From Closterium sp. NIES-65 (lineage: Eukaryota; Streptophyta; Zygnematophyceae; Desmidiales; Closteriaceae): a stretch of 64,000 nucleotides of DNA. The DNA is taken from positions 62,001 through 126,000 of the forward strand of contig CANXME010000105.1 in assembly GCA_948144175.1 (NCBI GenBank). Reading direction: 5' to 3'. Shown in pieces: positions 21,633 to 32,000 of the stretch (positions are counted from its first letter, which is position 1; every line of letters starts with the position of its first letter). The notes under the pieces were generated by a model, which was given only the letters and a program-made list of their open reading frames with translations, was not told the DNA's origin and made no database searches. The translations under genes were made by a program, and so were the position numbers.

Positions 21633-24600
21633 ATGTTCGACTCAGATTGTATCCATTTCCGGCTCGCCAAGGTTCCCTGTTATTTCGTTCCTGTTCGGCC
21701 CCTCCCACCACTGGGCTCAGTGAACAACGAGGACGATGCGCAGGGGAGGCGGAGAAAGGGCAAGGCGCGCAGCACCAAGGGGGAAGAGCACGATCCGCGC
21801 AACGCGCAGGCGCATTCCCACGGTGTGATGTGTGGCATGGTTTGTTCACGTCTTCTAGTCGCATAACTGGTGCGGATAGCCGTGGCGTTGTTACTTGCTC
21901 CCATTTGGCCGGTTAAAGCAGTGCTGGTCGCACCTGGTCACCACGTGTCACATTCTCGCAACCCTCTTGAGCTGCAACAGCAGCCTTTGCCCAGCTCTCA
22001 CTTACCCTCGTCTTAAATTCTGCCATTTCACGTTCCTCTCTTGTTCCCCCCACCCCGCTGCAGCCGTGATCGCCTCGTCGCTCATGCTACCACCAGACGC
22101 TCTGCCGCTCTCAGGCAAGGTACGACAAATTTGTTAGGCGCCTCAAAAGTCCCCGCTGCAGCCATGATCGCCTTGTCCCTCATGTTACCACCAGACGCTC
22201 TGCCGCTGTCAGGCAGGGTACGTCGCAGCCGCCAGCCAGGTAATCAGCTTATTAGGGACCGTTGTTTTTCTCCTTCTTTCACAAGGCCATCTTCTGGTCA
22301 GCCTGTGTTCCACTGCAGCTTCGTTGCTCCTGTCCCTCTCAGATTCCCTCTTTTTTTACTCTTCCCTGCCCAATCCTCCCTTTCCACTTTCCGCTCGCAC
22401 TCATACTGACATCGTCCCCCCTCCCCACCTCCCCCTCTCTAAACCTTCCTCCCCCATCCTGACCTTCCTTTTTGGCCATGCTGCTTGCATCAGCGCAAGG
22501 CGAGGCGGTGGGTGAACGAGCGCCTGCTAAAGGACATGGCGGGGCCTCTTACTGGGCCAGACGTCACCTCGCTCTATGCGCCGCCACCCTGGGGTACGCA
22601 CAACGTCCCCTCCCTCTGAGTGTTGCCGCCCTTGGGTAGGTTGTCGTAGCTGCCGTAGCGAGCGCCTGCTAAAGGACATGGCGGGGCCTCTTACTGGCCC
22701 GGACGTCACCTCGCTCTATGCGCCGCCGCCCTGGGGTAGGTTGCAAGCAAGGCGTGTTAGAGCAAACCCAACACCACCCGTTCTCTCCCGCTCCGCACAT
22801 CTCCTCTTCGCCTCTTCCGATCACAACTCTCTCTCGTATCAGTCCCACATCTCTTGCACTTATCTCTCTTCCTTACATCACCCCTGTTCCTCCTACCACC
22901 TCCCTCGCAGGTGAGAAGACAGAGAGGCCAGTGTTGGAGAGGGTGTCAGACGTGGCGCTCGCCACGCCCTTTGAGGCGCCTCTGGGTGGCTCTGCCGTCC
23001 TCTCTTCCACTCTTCAACCCCTTTTTCCCCTGTTCCTCTCCCTCCTCGCATCATGTTTCCATGCAGGCGAGAAGACAGAGAGGCCAGTGTTGGAGAGGCT
23101 GTCAGACGTGGCACTCTCCACGCCCTTTGAGGCGCTCCTGGGTAGCTGTGTTCGTAGTACTGTCTAACCCCTTTCTCCTATTCCTTCTCGCATCATGTCT
23201 CCCTTGCAGGAGAGAAGACAGAGCGGCCAGTGTTGGAGAGGCTGTCAGATGTGGCGCTCTCCACGCCCTTTGAAGCCTTTGTGTGCCAGCAATACCTTGC
23301 AGGGGCTACTTTCAACAAGGTGCGTGCAGCACGACTGTTAGATAGAGGACCTCCTTTTGCCACACGGAATTTTGCCTTTTATCCAATGGTCTGTGGATGG
23401 GCGCGACGAGCTAGCTAATTTCCTCCTTGTGGTCACTCGCCTCACACCCCCCACCTGCGCACACAGCTGCCATCCCGCAAGGCCAGGAGCAAGCAGTCTC
23501 GGGAGCAGGCCAGCAGCGGCAACCAGCATTCAGCAGCAGCAGCAGGAGGGGGAGCAGCAGCGGTGGTGGCGGCATCGCAGGCAGCGTGGAGGCGGGTGCC
23601 GGAGGCAGCGAGAGGGGCCATGCGGCGCGCTGCAGGCTGGGTGGTGGTGGGGACTGTTGAGGTGAGGTCGGGCAGTTAGTGTGTGATGTGTGATTGTATC
23701 TAGGCCCATGTGTGTGTTGTGCGACTGGTCATCTGATCCCTCTTGCTGACCCCACCCACTGGTCCCTCCCGCTCCCTCAGGCTCTTCTGGTGGCATTCCT
23801 GCACCCGCCACCTGCTGCCACTGCTGCCACCACTGGCGCGACGAGCAGCCAAGTGGACGCATCTTGCAGTGGCAGGGGAGAGCTGAGCAGTGAGGATGGC
23901 AGGGGGGACGAGAGCAGCATTGTGTCGTGTGCAGCAGGCGTTGCTGGGGGTGATGGAGCAGAGGGGCAACAGCAACAGATGGAGGAGGCACAGGAGGAGG
24001 GTGGAGAGGGGTCGCAGGAGGGGGGTGAGAGTGGGAGTGGAAACACGATTGGGAGTGTGTTGCCGGAGTGGTGTGTGCAGGCAGCATGGAGCGACGTGGA
24101 GAGTGCTTTGGAGGCACATGGAGGGAAGCTGAAGGGGGGCGTGAGCGGTGGTGCAGGTGCAGCAGACGGGGAGGCGGACGGCATGGGGAGGGGAGGGGAG
24201 GGAAGGCAGGTGCTGGTGTTTGCTGCAGACGATGCCTTCCTCAGACTGTTGCTGCACGGCATGTGCCAGGTGGGTGGCTGGCACGTGCTGTTGATGCCTA
24301 TGGTGTGTGGAGCATGGCATGGCATGTGCCAGGTGCTGATTTTTGCTGCAAATTACGCCTTTCTTAGACTGCCTCATGTGCCAGGTGGGTAGTGCACTGT
24401 GCATGCTGTGTGCCAGGTAGGAATTGCATGGTGTGTGCCAAGTGGACGGCCAAGGGTGTGCTGCACTTCCATCCTTCTCAATTTCACTCCATTTGAATAT
24501 GCTGCACTCCTTACATCAACATCCCCACTCTCGCCATCTCACCGCTCTCCGCTCACCCTTTCCTGCCATTTTCCTCCTCCTCTCTGCCCCACATTCCCCC

Positions 24601-24899
24601 TCCCCGAATACCAGTTCCATGGAATGCGGTCACTCTCCCTTCCTGCAGCCAGCCTACCCACCCACCTCCTCCTCTCCTTCCCGCCCCACCTCGCGCCCTC
24701 CACTCTCACTGTCGCCTGGCGTCCCCTCCCCCTACCCTCTCAGCCATCCCCCTCTGCCTCCCCATCACAACCGCAAGAGCTGCCGCTCCCAGCACCTCAA
24801 GAGAGTAACGTTGTTACAGCAGACCACCCTGCCTGGCCCTCGCATCACATTCGCCTGCACCACATACTGCCTGCCTGCCCCCTGCCTATCCCCACATAG
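21633..24899 (+). CDS. R3H-domain protein with R3H-associated N-terminal domain
   Basis: Predicted single-stranded nucleic-acid binding protein of unknown process. The exon ending about 21,820 encodes NEDDAQGRRRKGKARSTKG and leaves in phase 1. Exon 22,162-22,217 (a diverged alternative copy ends at 22,119) continues IALSLMLPPDALPLSG. Then come 22,494-22,593 (RKARRWVNERLLKDM, SLYAPPPWG), 23,210-23,319 (ERPVLERLSDVALSTPFEAF), 23,467-23,661, 23,781-24,269 and 24,615-24,899, ending in TAG. The RRWVNERLL...PWG...PFE pattern fits the R3H-associated domain. The last joint creates LLLHGMCQFHGMRSLS, the R3H core with its His and the following G-x-x-S-x-S. A long acidic Gly/Glu/Gln stretch separates the two domains. 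The start is uncertain: ATG 21,633 and 21,570 are both in frame, and an additional 5' exon is possible. Confidence 0.7.
22053..22222 (+). repeat. duplicated exon of the R3H gene with palindrome
   Basis: About 72 bases (22,053-22,124) recur at 22,151-22,222, including acceptor, exon and gtacg donor. Six substitutions fall in the exon, about half of them synonymous. Between the copies at 22,131-22,148 is TTGTTAGGCGCCTCAAAA, a partly decayed form of the window's palindrome. Both copies look spliceable. Confidence 0.85.
22494..23319 (+). repeat. partial copies of two further R3H-gene exons
   Basis: A donor-side fragment of the PPPWG exon lies at about 22,660-22,735, after the intact exon. Two acceptor-side copies of the next exon (EKTERPVLERVSDV) start at about 22,913 and 23,067. 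Both end exactly at ACGCCCTTTGAGGCGC, where the intact exon (23,210-23,319) has TTTGAAGCCTTT. The truncation point thus resembles one arm of the palindrome. Confidence 0.8.
24255..24445 (+). repeat. repeated donor sites after R3H-gene exon 6
   Basis: The exon end ATGTGCCAG|gtgggt at 24,269 is followed by four or five further TGTGCCAG|gt sites at irregular spacing, one with a longer decayed copy of the exon (LIFAANYAFLRL). They resemble the donor minisatellites of VHA-H and PAA2 at an earlier or more decayed stage. Confidence 0.65.
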
Positions 24900-25613
24900 T
24901 ACCTGACTCTTTTCAGAGTTATGAACTTGAAATGCTGCACTGTACTGTACTGCTCTGAATCGCTGTTTTCTTCTGTTTCACATATGCTGCTGTGTTCTGT
25001 GGCATACCGGTACTCTGTATGCATTGAGGCTGTGCCATAGGCTTAGGTCCATCTGTGCGAGTCTAACCAGAGCCATGGAAAGGGTTCCTGTACTTGCCAG
25101 CAATAGCACACACGTAGCTGAGCTGTTAACTGGAAGTTCACATTCCCAACAGACTGGCCTCAGGGTAGCTGCAGTAGCACTTCAGGATAGATAGGGTAGC
25201 ATGGTAGCACCTGCCCTGAAGCCACTGGTACAGGTAAATGACAATTTGTGTTGGGCCTACTTGGTGCAGCATCAAACTCCTATACTATTGACCATTGAAC
25301 AGCTGACAGATTGTGAAAGTTGAGACATTGAGAAAGGAGGCAGGAGTTTGGAGATGGGCAATGGGAGATGGGAGAGGAGTTGGAGAGTAGAAAGACAGCA
25401 GGCATGTGTCATATGGGAGAAAAGGGCTGAACAGGGTAGGTGAGGGACACGAGATATGGGTAGAGAGGGGGTGGGTGAAGGGTGGGAGGAGAGACGTGGG
25501 ATCAAAGGTGTGTACTGTGGAAGGGGATAGGTAGGGATGGACGGAAGCGAAAGGTGAGGAAGTAAGGAATTAAAATATAGCTTTCGATATTAGTAACTTT
25601 GCTTCAATAACAT
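24900..25613. other. intergenic, no gene seen
   Basis: 3' UTR of the R3H gene and spacer. There is a purine-rich stretch at 25,315-25,550. No coding, RNA or repeat signal beyond that. Confidence 0.5.
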
Positions 25614-25686
25614 GGGGGTGTAGCTCACATGGTAGAGCGATCGCTTCGCATGCGATAGGTAAGGGGATCGATACCCCTCACCTCCA
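25614..25686 (+). tRNA. tRNA-Ala (anticodon CGC)
   Basis: A 73-nt cloverleaf. The acceptor stem GGGGGTG pairs with CACCTCC (one G-T pair), followed by discriminator A. The D arm is GCTC/GAGC. The anticodon stem ATCGC/GCGAT encloses loop TTCGCAT with anticodon CGC, reading alanine GCG codons. The T stem AGGGG/CCCCT encloses loop ATCGATA, as in plant tRNA-Ala. The internal A and B promoter boxes are present. A CAA motif lies just upstream (cttcaataacat) and a run of seven Ts near 25,710-25,720 can terminate Pol III. No intron. Confidence 0.93.
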
Positions 25687-25799
25687 ATCCTTATCCCTTT
25701 CGCCACATTTCTTCCTCTCTTTTTTTCCTTTTTGCCTCCCGCATGCCATTGCCTTCATCGCCACCAGCATTTGCTGCGCGCTCGACCGCGCAATCATAG

Positions 25800-26010
25800 C
25801 GGCAGTCGCGCGACATTCTTGCAGCCATGGACCCGCCGCGCCCAGTGTGGTTAGACTGTGATCCAGGTGCGAGGGGGGGCGGGTGGGGAGGGGGATTGGT
25901 TAATATTTTCAGGAACAGCCTTCAGTCCCCGTGGCAGTGGCCGTCCGCAGCCAGTCTCGCAGCCATGGACCCGCCGCGACCGGTGTGGTTAGACTGTGAT
26001 CCAGGTGCGA
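25800..26010 (+). repeat. duplicated first exon of the nucleoside hydrolase gene
   Basis: Exon 1 with its ATG, Kozak-like GCAGCCATGG and donor (ATCCAG|gtgcga) occurs at 25,827-25,866 and again at 25,965-26,004 with one or two silent changes. Either can splice to 26,276. The two are alternative first exons or one is a relic. Confidence 0.85.
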
Positions 26011-29000
26011 GGGATGGTCCGTCGACCTCATTCTTGCAGCATTCTCTTTGCTGTCCGCGGCGCATTCGCTTTCTCCCCTCTTCCCCCCCTCCCCGCCCTC
26101 CCCCCCCTCCGTCGACCGCATTCTCTTTGCTGTCCGCAGCGCATCCGCATCCGCTATCATGCCGCGCCGTGGTTACGAGCTCATTGTGGTGTCCGTGCGG
26201 CACGTGTCTTTCTGCGGAGATAGCGTTCTGCTGACTCATTGCATGCAATGCTGACGTCATTCTGACTCATTGCAGGCCACGATGACGCCATGGCTATCAT
26301 TCTTGCCGCCCACACCCCCTCGCTGCACCTGCTTGGCATCAGCACTGTTCACGGCAACCAATCAGTGAGTGCCATTTGTAAAAGAGACCCGTCTGCGCTT
26401 CTTCTGGCTTTAACTGCCCTACTCTGTCCGCTTCAATCCGTCCCGCAACATTGCGCCAAGTCCCAATGCAGACCCTCACCCCAATCCCACATTCTGCCGC
26501 CCACCCTGCAACCCCCAATCGTGCCAGGTGCAGAAAGTGACAATCAATGCGAGGCGAGTGCTGCTGATGTGCGCGCGACCCGACATTCGTGAGTGCTGTT
26601 GGGGCTGGTTCCGATCTGGGCGGCTGCAGGGCGCCTGTCGGGCGCCTGTCGGGCACCTGTCGGGCGGCTGGGGCGCCTCTCTCTAGGGGCGCCTCTCATG
26701 CTGCTTGCCTCCTTGCTCCTCTCATGCTGCTTGCCTCCTTGCTCCTCTCATGCTGCTTGCCTCCTTGCTCCTCTCATGCTGCTTGCCTCCTTGCTCCTCT
26801 CATGCTGCTTGCCTCCTTGCTCCTCTCATGCTGCTTGCCTCCTTGCTCCTCTCATGCTGCTTGCCTCCTTGCTCCTCTCATGCTGCTTGCCTCCTTGCTC
26901 CTCTCATGCTGCTTGCCTCCTTGCTCCTCTCATGCTGCTTGCCTCCTTGCTCCTCTCATGCTGCTTGCCTCCTTGCTCCTCTCATGCTGCTTGCCTCCTT
27001 GCTCCTCTCATGCTGCTTGCCTCCTTGCTCCTCTCATGCTGCTTGCCTCCTTGCTCCTCTCATGCTGCTTGCCTCCTTGCTCCTCTCATGCTGCTTGCCT
27101 CCTTGCTCCTCTCATGCTGCTTGCCTCCTTGCTCCTCTCATGCTGCTTGCCTCCTTGCTCCTCTCATGCTGCTTGCCTCCTTGCTCCTCTCATGCTGCTT
27201 GCCTCCTTGCTCCTCTCATGCTGCTTGCCTCCTTGCTCCTCTCATGCTGCTTGCCTCCTTGCTCCTCTCATGCTGCTTGCCTCCTTGCTCCTCTCATGCT
27301 GCTTGCCTCCTTGCTCCTCTCATGCTGCTTGCCTCCTTGCTCCTCTCATGCTGCTTGCCTCCTTGCTCCTCTCATGCTGCTTGCCTCCTTGCTCCTCTCA
27401 TGCTGCTTGCCTCCTTGCTCCTCTCATGCTGCTTGCCTCCTTGCTCCTCTCATGCTGCTTGCCTCCTTGCTCCTCTCATGCTGCTTGCCTCCTTGCTCCT
27501 CTCATGCTGCTTGCCTCCTTGCTCCTCTCATGCTGCTTGCCTCCTTGCTCCTCTCATGCTGCTTGCCTCCTTGCTCCTCTCATGCTGCTTGCCTCCTTGC
27601 TCCTCTCATGCTGCTTGCCTCCTTGCTCCTCTCATGCTGCTTGCCTCCTTGCTCCTCTCATGCTGCTTGCCTCCTTGCTCCCTGCCTCTTCACCACCAGC
27701 TGTGTTCTGCGGGCAAGCATCCCCCTTCATGCGCGCCAGGCAGCACTGTGCTGAGATCCACGGGGAGTCGGGGCTGGATGGGCCTGACTGGGGGGAGGGG
27801 GAGGCGCAGGGGGAGGGGGAACGGGGGAAGGGAAAGGGAGGAGGAGCAGGGACGAAGGAGGACGGAGAGGAGAAAGGCGAGAGGGAGGAAACCCCACTAT
27901 GGGGGACGGCAGAAGAGGAGGCAGAGGAAGTAGCAGAAATCAAGAGGGAAACGGGTGGGGGTGGGGTGGAGGGGCGCAAAGAAGGGGACGAAGATGGGGA
28001 TGCGAGGGGAGAAGGGGTGGGGGAGGAGGAAGATGTACCGACAGTGACTCACATGTATCGCCACATTCGACAAGCGTTTCTAGAGAGGCAGGCAGCGTTG
28101 AGAGAGTGGAAACAGGGGACAGAGCCAAGTGACTCGAACAGCAAGCAAGGGGCAACGAAGGCAGGGGCAGCTGAGGATGGGCCTTTAGCCAAGAGGAGAA
28201 GGGAGGGGGAAAATGATCATGTGATAGGGGTGAATGGGGCAATGGCAGATGGCGCAATCACAGACCGGGCAGTGGCAGACGGGGCAGCGGTGGTAAACGG
28301 TGGTCCCCCAGCTGCTGACACAGCGCATGCTGTCGCTGCTGCTGCTGTTGGCACCGCTGTTGGCACTGCTGTTGGTACCACCGCTGCAGTTGTGGGAGGG
28401 GAGAAGAAGGAAATCTGGGAGGGGCGGAGGGAGAGGGTGGCGTTGGTGTGCACAGGCAGTCTCACCAACGCTGCTCTGCTGCTCACCGTGCACCCCCTGG
28501 TCAAGAGCATGATCGAGGTGAGTGGGCATTCTGAGTGGTGTGTTGCGGTGAGTGGGTGTTGTGTGGTGAGTGGTGAGCGCCTGATGCGGGGTGTCTGGTT
28601 GGGTCAGCAATTGCGGAAGGCTCTCAACCTCTGCTGCTCACAGTGCACCCCCAGGACAAGCGCATGATCGAGGTGAGTGGGTGGTGTGAGGTGGTGAGTG
28701 CACAGTGTGTAGGTGGATTAGCTGCCATGGATGTGCCGAATCGTGGCAGGGGACGAGGGAGAGGATGGCTCTGCTGTGCACACTGCTTTCCCGGGTCAGG
28801 GGATTCCGGCCGAGGGGTTGAGAGGGGTTGAGAGGCTGTGGTCATGCCAAGCGGGCCTCATTGCAGATGTGAGGACCAAGTTCGGTTGTTCCTAAATGCA
28901 TGCTTCCTTCCTACCTCTTTTTGAGTCGACTCAAAACCAAGTTCGGTTGTTCCTAAATGCATGCTTCCTTCCTTTGATTTCCTCCCTCTTCCATTTATAT

Positions 29001-32000
29001 TCCTCTCGCCTCTCTGCCCCCCTTTTTCCTCCCTCTCCCCTCTCCCCTACCCCCTCCCGCCCCATGCGAACATCTTCACGTCCTTCTCACATCTCCCGTC
29101 ACACGCCAACACGAACAACTCACCAAGATTGTCCTAATGGGTGCGTGCCACCCACTGCAACCGCTTGTCACCGCACTGTTTGTTTCCCCTTGTACTCTTC
29201 GCCTTCATGACTCTTCCTCCCCTGATCTGCCTTATTCCTCCTGCCCCATTCTCTTCTTCCTGTTTCCATGTCTCTCTCCTCCTCTTTACTTCCTCGCTAC
29301 CTCCTTCCCCTTACAACTCTCCCATCCCATCCCCCTCTTCTCTCTTCTCGCCCTTCACTCCTCACCCTCATCGCCCCACAGGAGGAGCTCTTGGTCTCGG
29401 CAACACTGGTACGACTCCAGTGGTTTAGTTTAGGGTGCCTAGGCCTCCTTGCACCACTTTGCACCTCCTTGCACCTCCTTGCACCGGGCGCCTTGCACCT
29501 CTTCGCATCTCCGTGCATCTCCTTACACCTTTATCCTTCACCCACATACTCTGTTTAGTCACTCTGATTGGCTCCATTCACCTCTCATTGCATTCCTTGT
29601 TTTCGAATCAGAGGCATCACTTTTGCTTTCAGAGATGCCTCAAACCAGACTACTGCCTTTCTCTTGTTCCCGCATTTTCCTCTCTCTTGTTCCCGCATTT
29701 TCCTCTCTCTTGTTCTTGCATCCGCATATCCTCATCTTCTTCTCGCCCACATCACATTCCTGGCAGGCCCAGTAGCGGAGTTCAACATCCAGGTGCGGTG
29801 GAGTGGGGTGGGGTGGGGTGGGATGCAGTGGGGATGGTACTGCTGGGGTGGAGAGGAGGTGGTGCTGGTATCATGCGCACTGATGGACTTCAAATCGTGT
29901 CTCCCTCTTGCCATGCGTTCCTGGCAGGCCCAGTAGCCGAGTTCAACATCCAGGAGCGATGCAGGGGGGGTGGAATGTAGGGGGGAGGGGGGGGGAGGAA
30001 AGGGGGGTGGTGGGATTCATGTTGCTTTCCCAATATCAAAATGCAATCCACTGCGGCCCTACCCTCTCTCTGCCCTCCACTTCCCTCCTATCCCTTCTCC
30101 TTCTCGTCACCTCTCTTTCCTCTTCTACCGGTTTCAATCGCTCTCGTCACACTTCGATTTCCCCACCTTCTTCATTTGCCTTTCCCCTCATCCCCTCCCC
30201 TCCTCCCTTCCTCTCCTCCGCTCCTTTCCTCCCCTCCCACCCTCCCCTCCTCGCCTCTCCCCTTCCAGTGTGATCCAGAGGCAGCCTCCATTGTGTTCAA
30301 CAGCGGCTGCCCGCTCACAATGGTACCCCTAGAGGTATGCAGAACCGCACTCACAGCACTGTCCTCATTCCCACACTCAGTCACACCCGTCTTGATACGC
30401 ATACCAGGGTACAAAGGGACACCCAGAATGTGTTCAAAAATGGCTGCCCGCTCATAATGATGCCTCTGGATATACGCAGAACCACATGAACGGTGCAGTC
30501 CCAATACCCATACACACCCACATCTATATCCAAAGGAGCAGCCTCCAGTGTGTTCAACAGCGGTTGCCCACTTACCATGGTACCACTGGAGGTGAATTCT
30601 TCCTCCTTATGTCCCCTCCCTGTCAACATGCCATTTTAACTATCATGATCTGCCCTCTCGCACTGCTCCACTTCAGCCTGCTTCCATCTCCCTTCCCTCC
30701 ATCTCACCACCCTCTGCCTTACCCCTCGTGTCACTCACACGGCCGTATCTACCCTCCAGCCGATGCTCATGTCCCGTCGCCTCTTTTAATTGGGACCTCT
30801 GCCCCGGCCGTTACCTCCCCCTTCAGGTCACGCACACCGCCCTGCTCTACCCGTCAGTTGCTGCTCGCATCTCCTCTTGTCCTCCTCACTGCCCCATCTG
30901 CGCCCCCTCCTCCACTCATGCCGCTCCCCCTCCTTCTTTAGCAACCATATATAACTTTGCTGCTGATGCCACCCAAAGCACTGATGGTTCTGCTACGGCT
31001 GTAGCCGCTACAACTGCTGACGCCAGCCTCACAGCTCCCAATGCCACTGCTGGCAGCTGCCTGGGCTGCTATCGGGGGAAAAAACTCCGGCAAACAGGTG
31101 AGCTTTGAGTGGACTAAACATATGCTGCTACAGCCGCCGGTGATTCTGCCATCCAACTCACACGCCATGCTGCCAGTGCTGGCGGGTGCCTTGAATGCGA
31201 TAGGGGGAGAAAACTCCGACAAACAGGTGAGTGACACGTGGCTTGGCGCGACTATACGCCCATCGAGTGCCGAGTGAACAAAAAGCTTTGCGTTCTGCTG
31301 TTGGGACTTGCTTTGCTTTCGGAACGAATCTTGCAGTCCGTGCCTTGATGCACTTGTTCCCTCATACGTACCCCTCCATGTGTTGGGCTTTCAACACCTT
31401 CCACCTCTACACTCCTTTTGAGGCGCCTCAAAAGGCTTTCAACACCTTCCACCTCTACACTCCTCTCCCCTCTGCCTACCCTCTCCCATTCTCTCCCTCC
31501 AACCCCTTTCCCACATCGCAGTCTCTGCGTTGATGCATTTCTTCGCCCGCACATACCTTGAAGTGTTTGGTTTCCAGCACCCACCCCTACATGACCCCTG
31601 CGCTCTCGCCTTCGTCATTGCCCCGTCTCTCTTCAAGGTACGGTCCTACCAGCCTCCACTCAGGTTTCCACCATCTCTCCACCATGTTTCCGCCATGTCT
31701 CCACCACTCCCTCCTGCACGACCCTGTGCTCTCGCCTTCGTGATCGCCTTGTCTCTCTTCAAGATAAAGCCCCATAATCCAGTGTCTTACCTGCATTCCC
31801 TCCCTTCACACCAACTGACCGCACATGTCTCAGTGTTCCGTGTTCCCACATGTTCCATATCACTCCCCCTGTGCTCCTCACTCCCCTGCGCTCATCACTC
31901 ACCCATTCACACACCCCCCATCGCTCTGCCACCTCCCTGTCTGCAGACGGAGCACCTCCGAGTCGACATTGAGACCAAGAGTGAGGTGAGCCACTCCTTA

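Noticed and set aside
26589..28667. A 692-codon forward frame with a Cys/Leu/Ser-rich repeat
   Set aside because: It is the 26-bp minisatellite read through into the real exon at 27,700. The repeat part lies between good splice sites of the nucleoside hydrolase gene.
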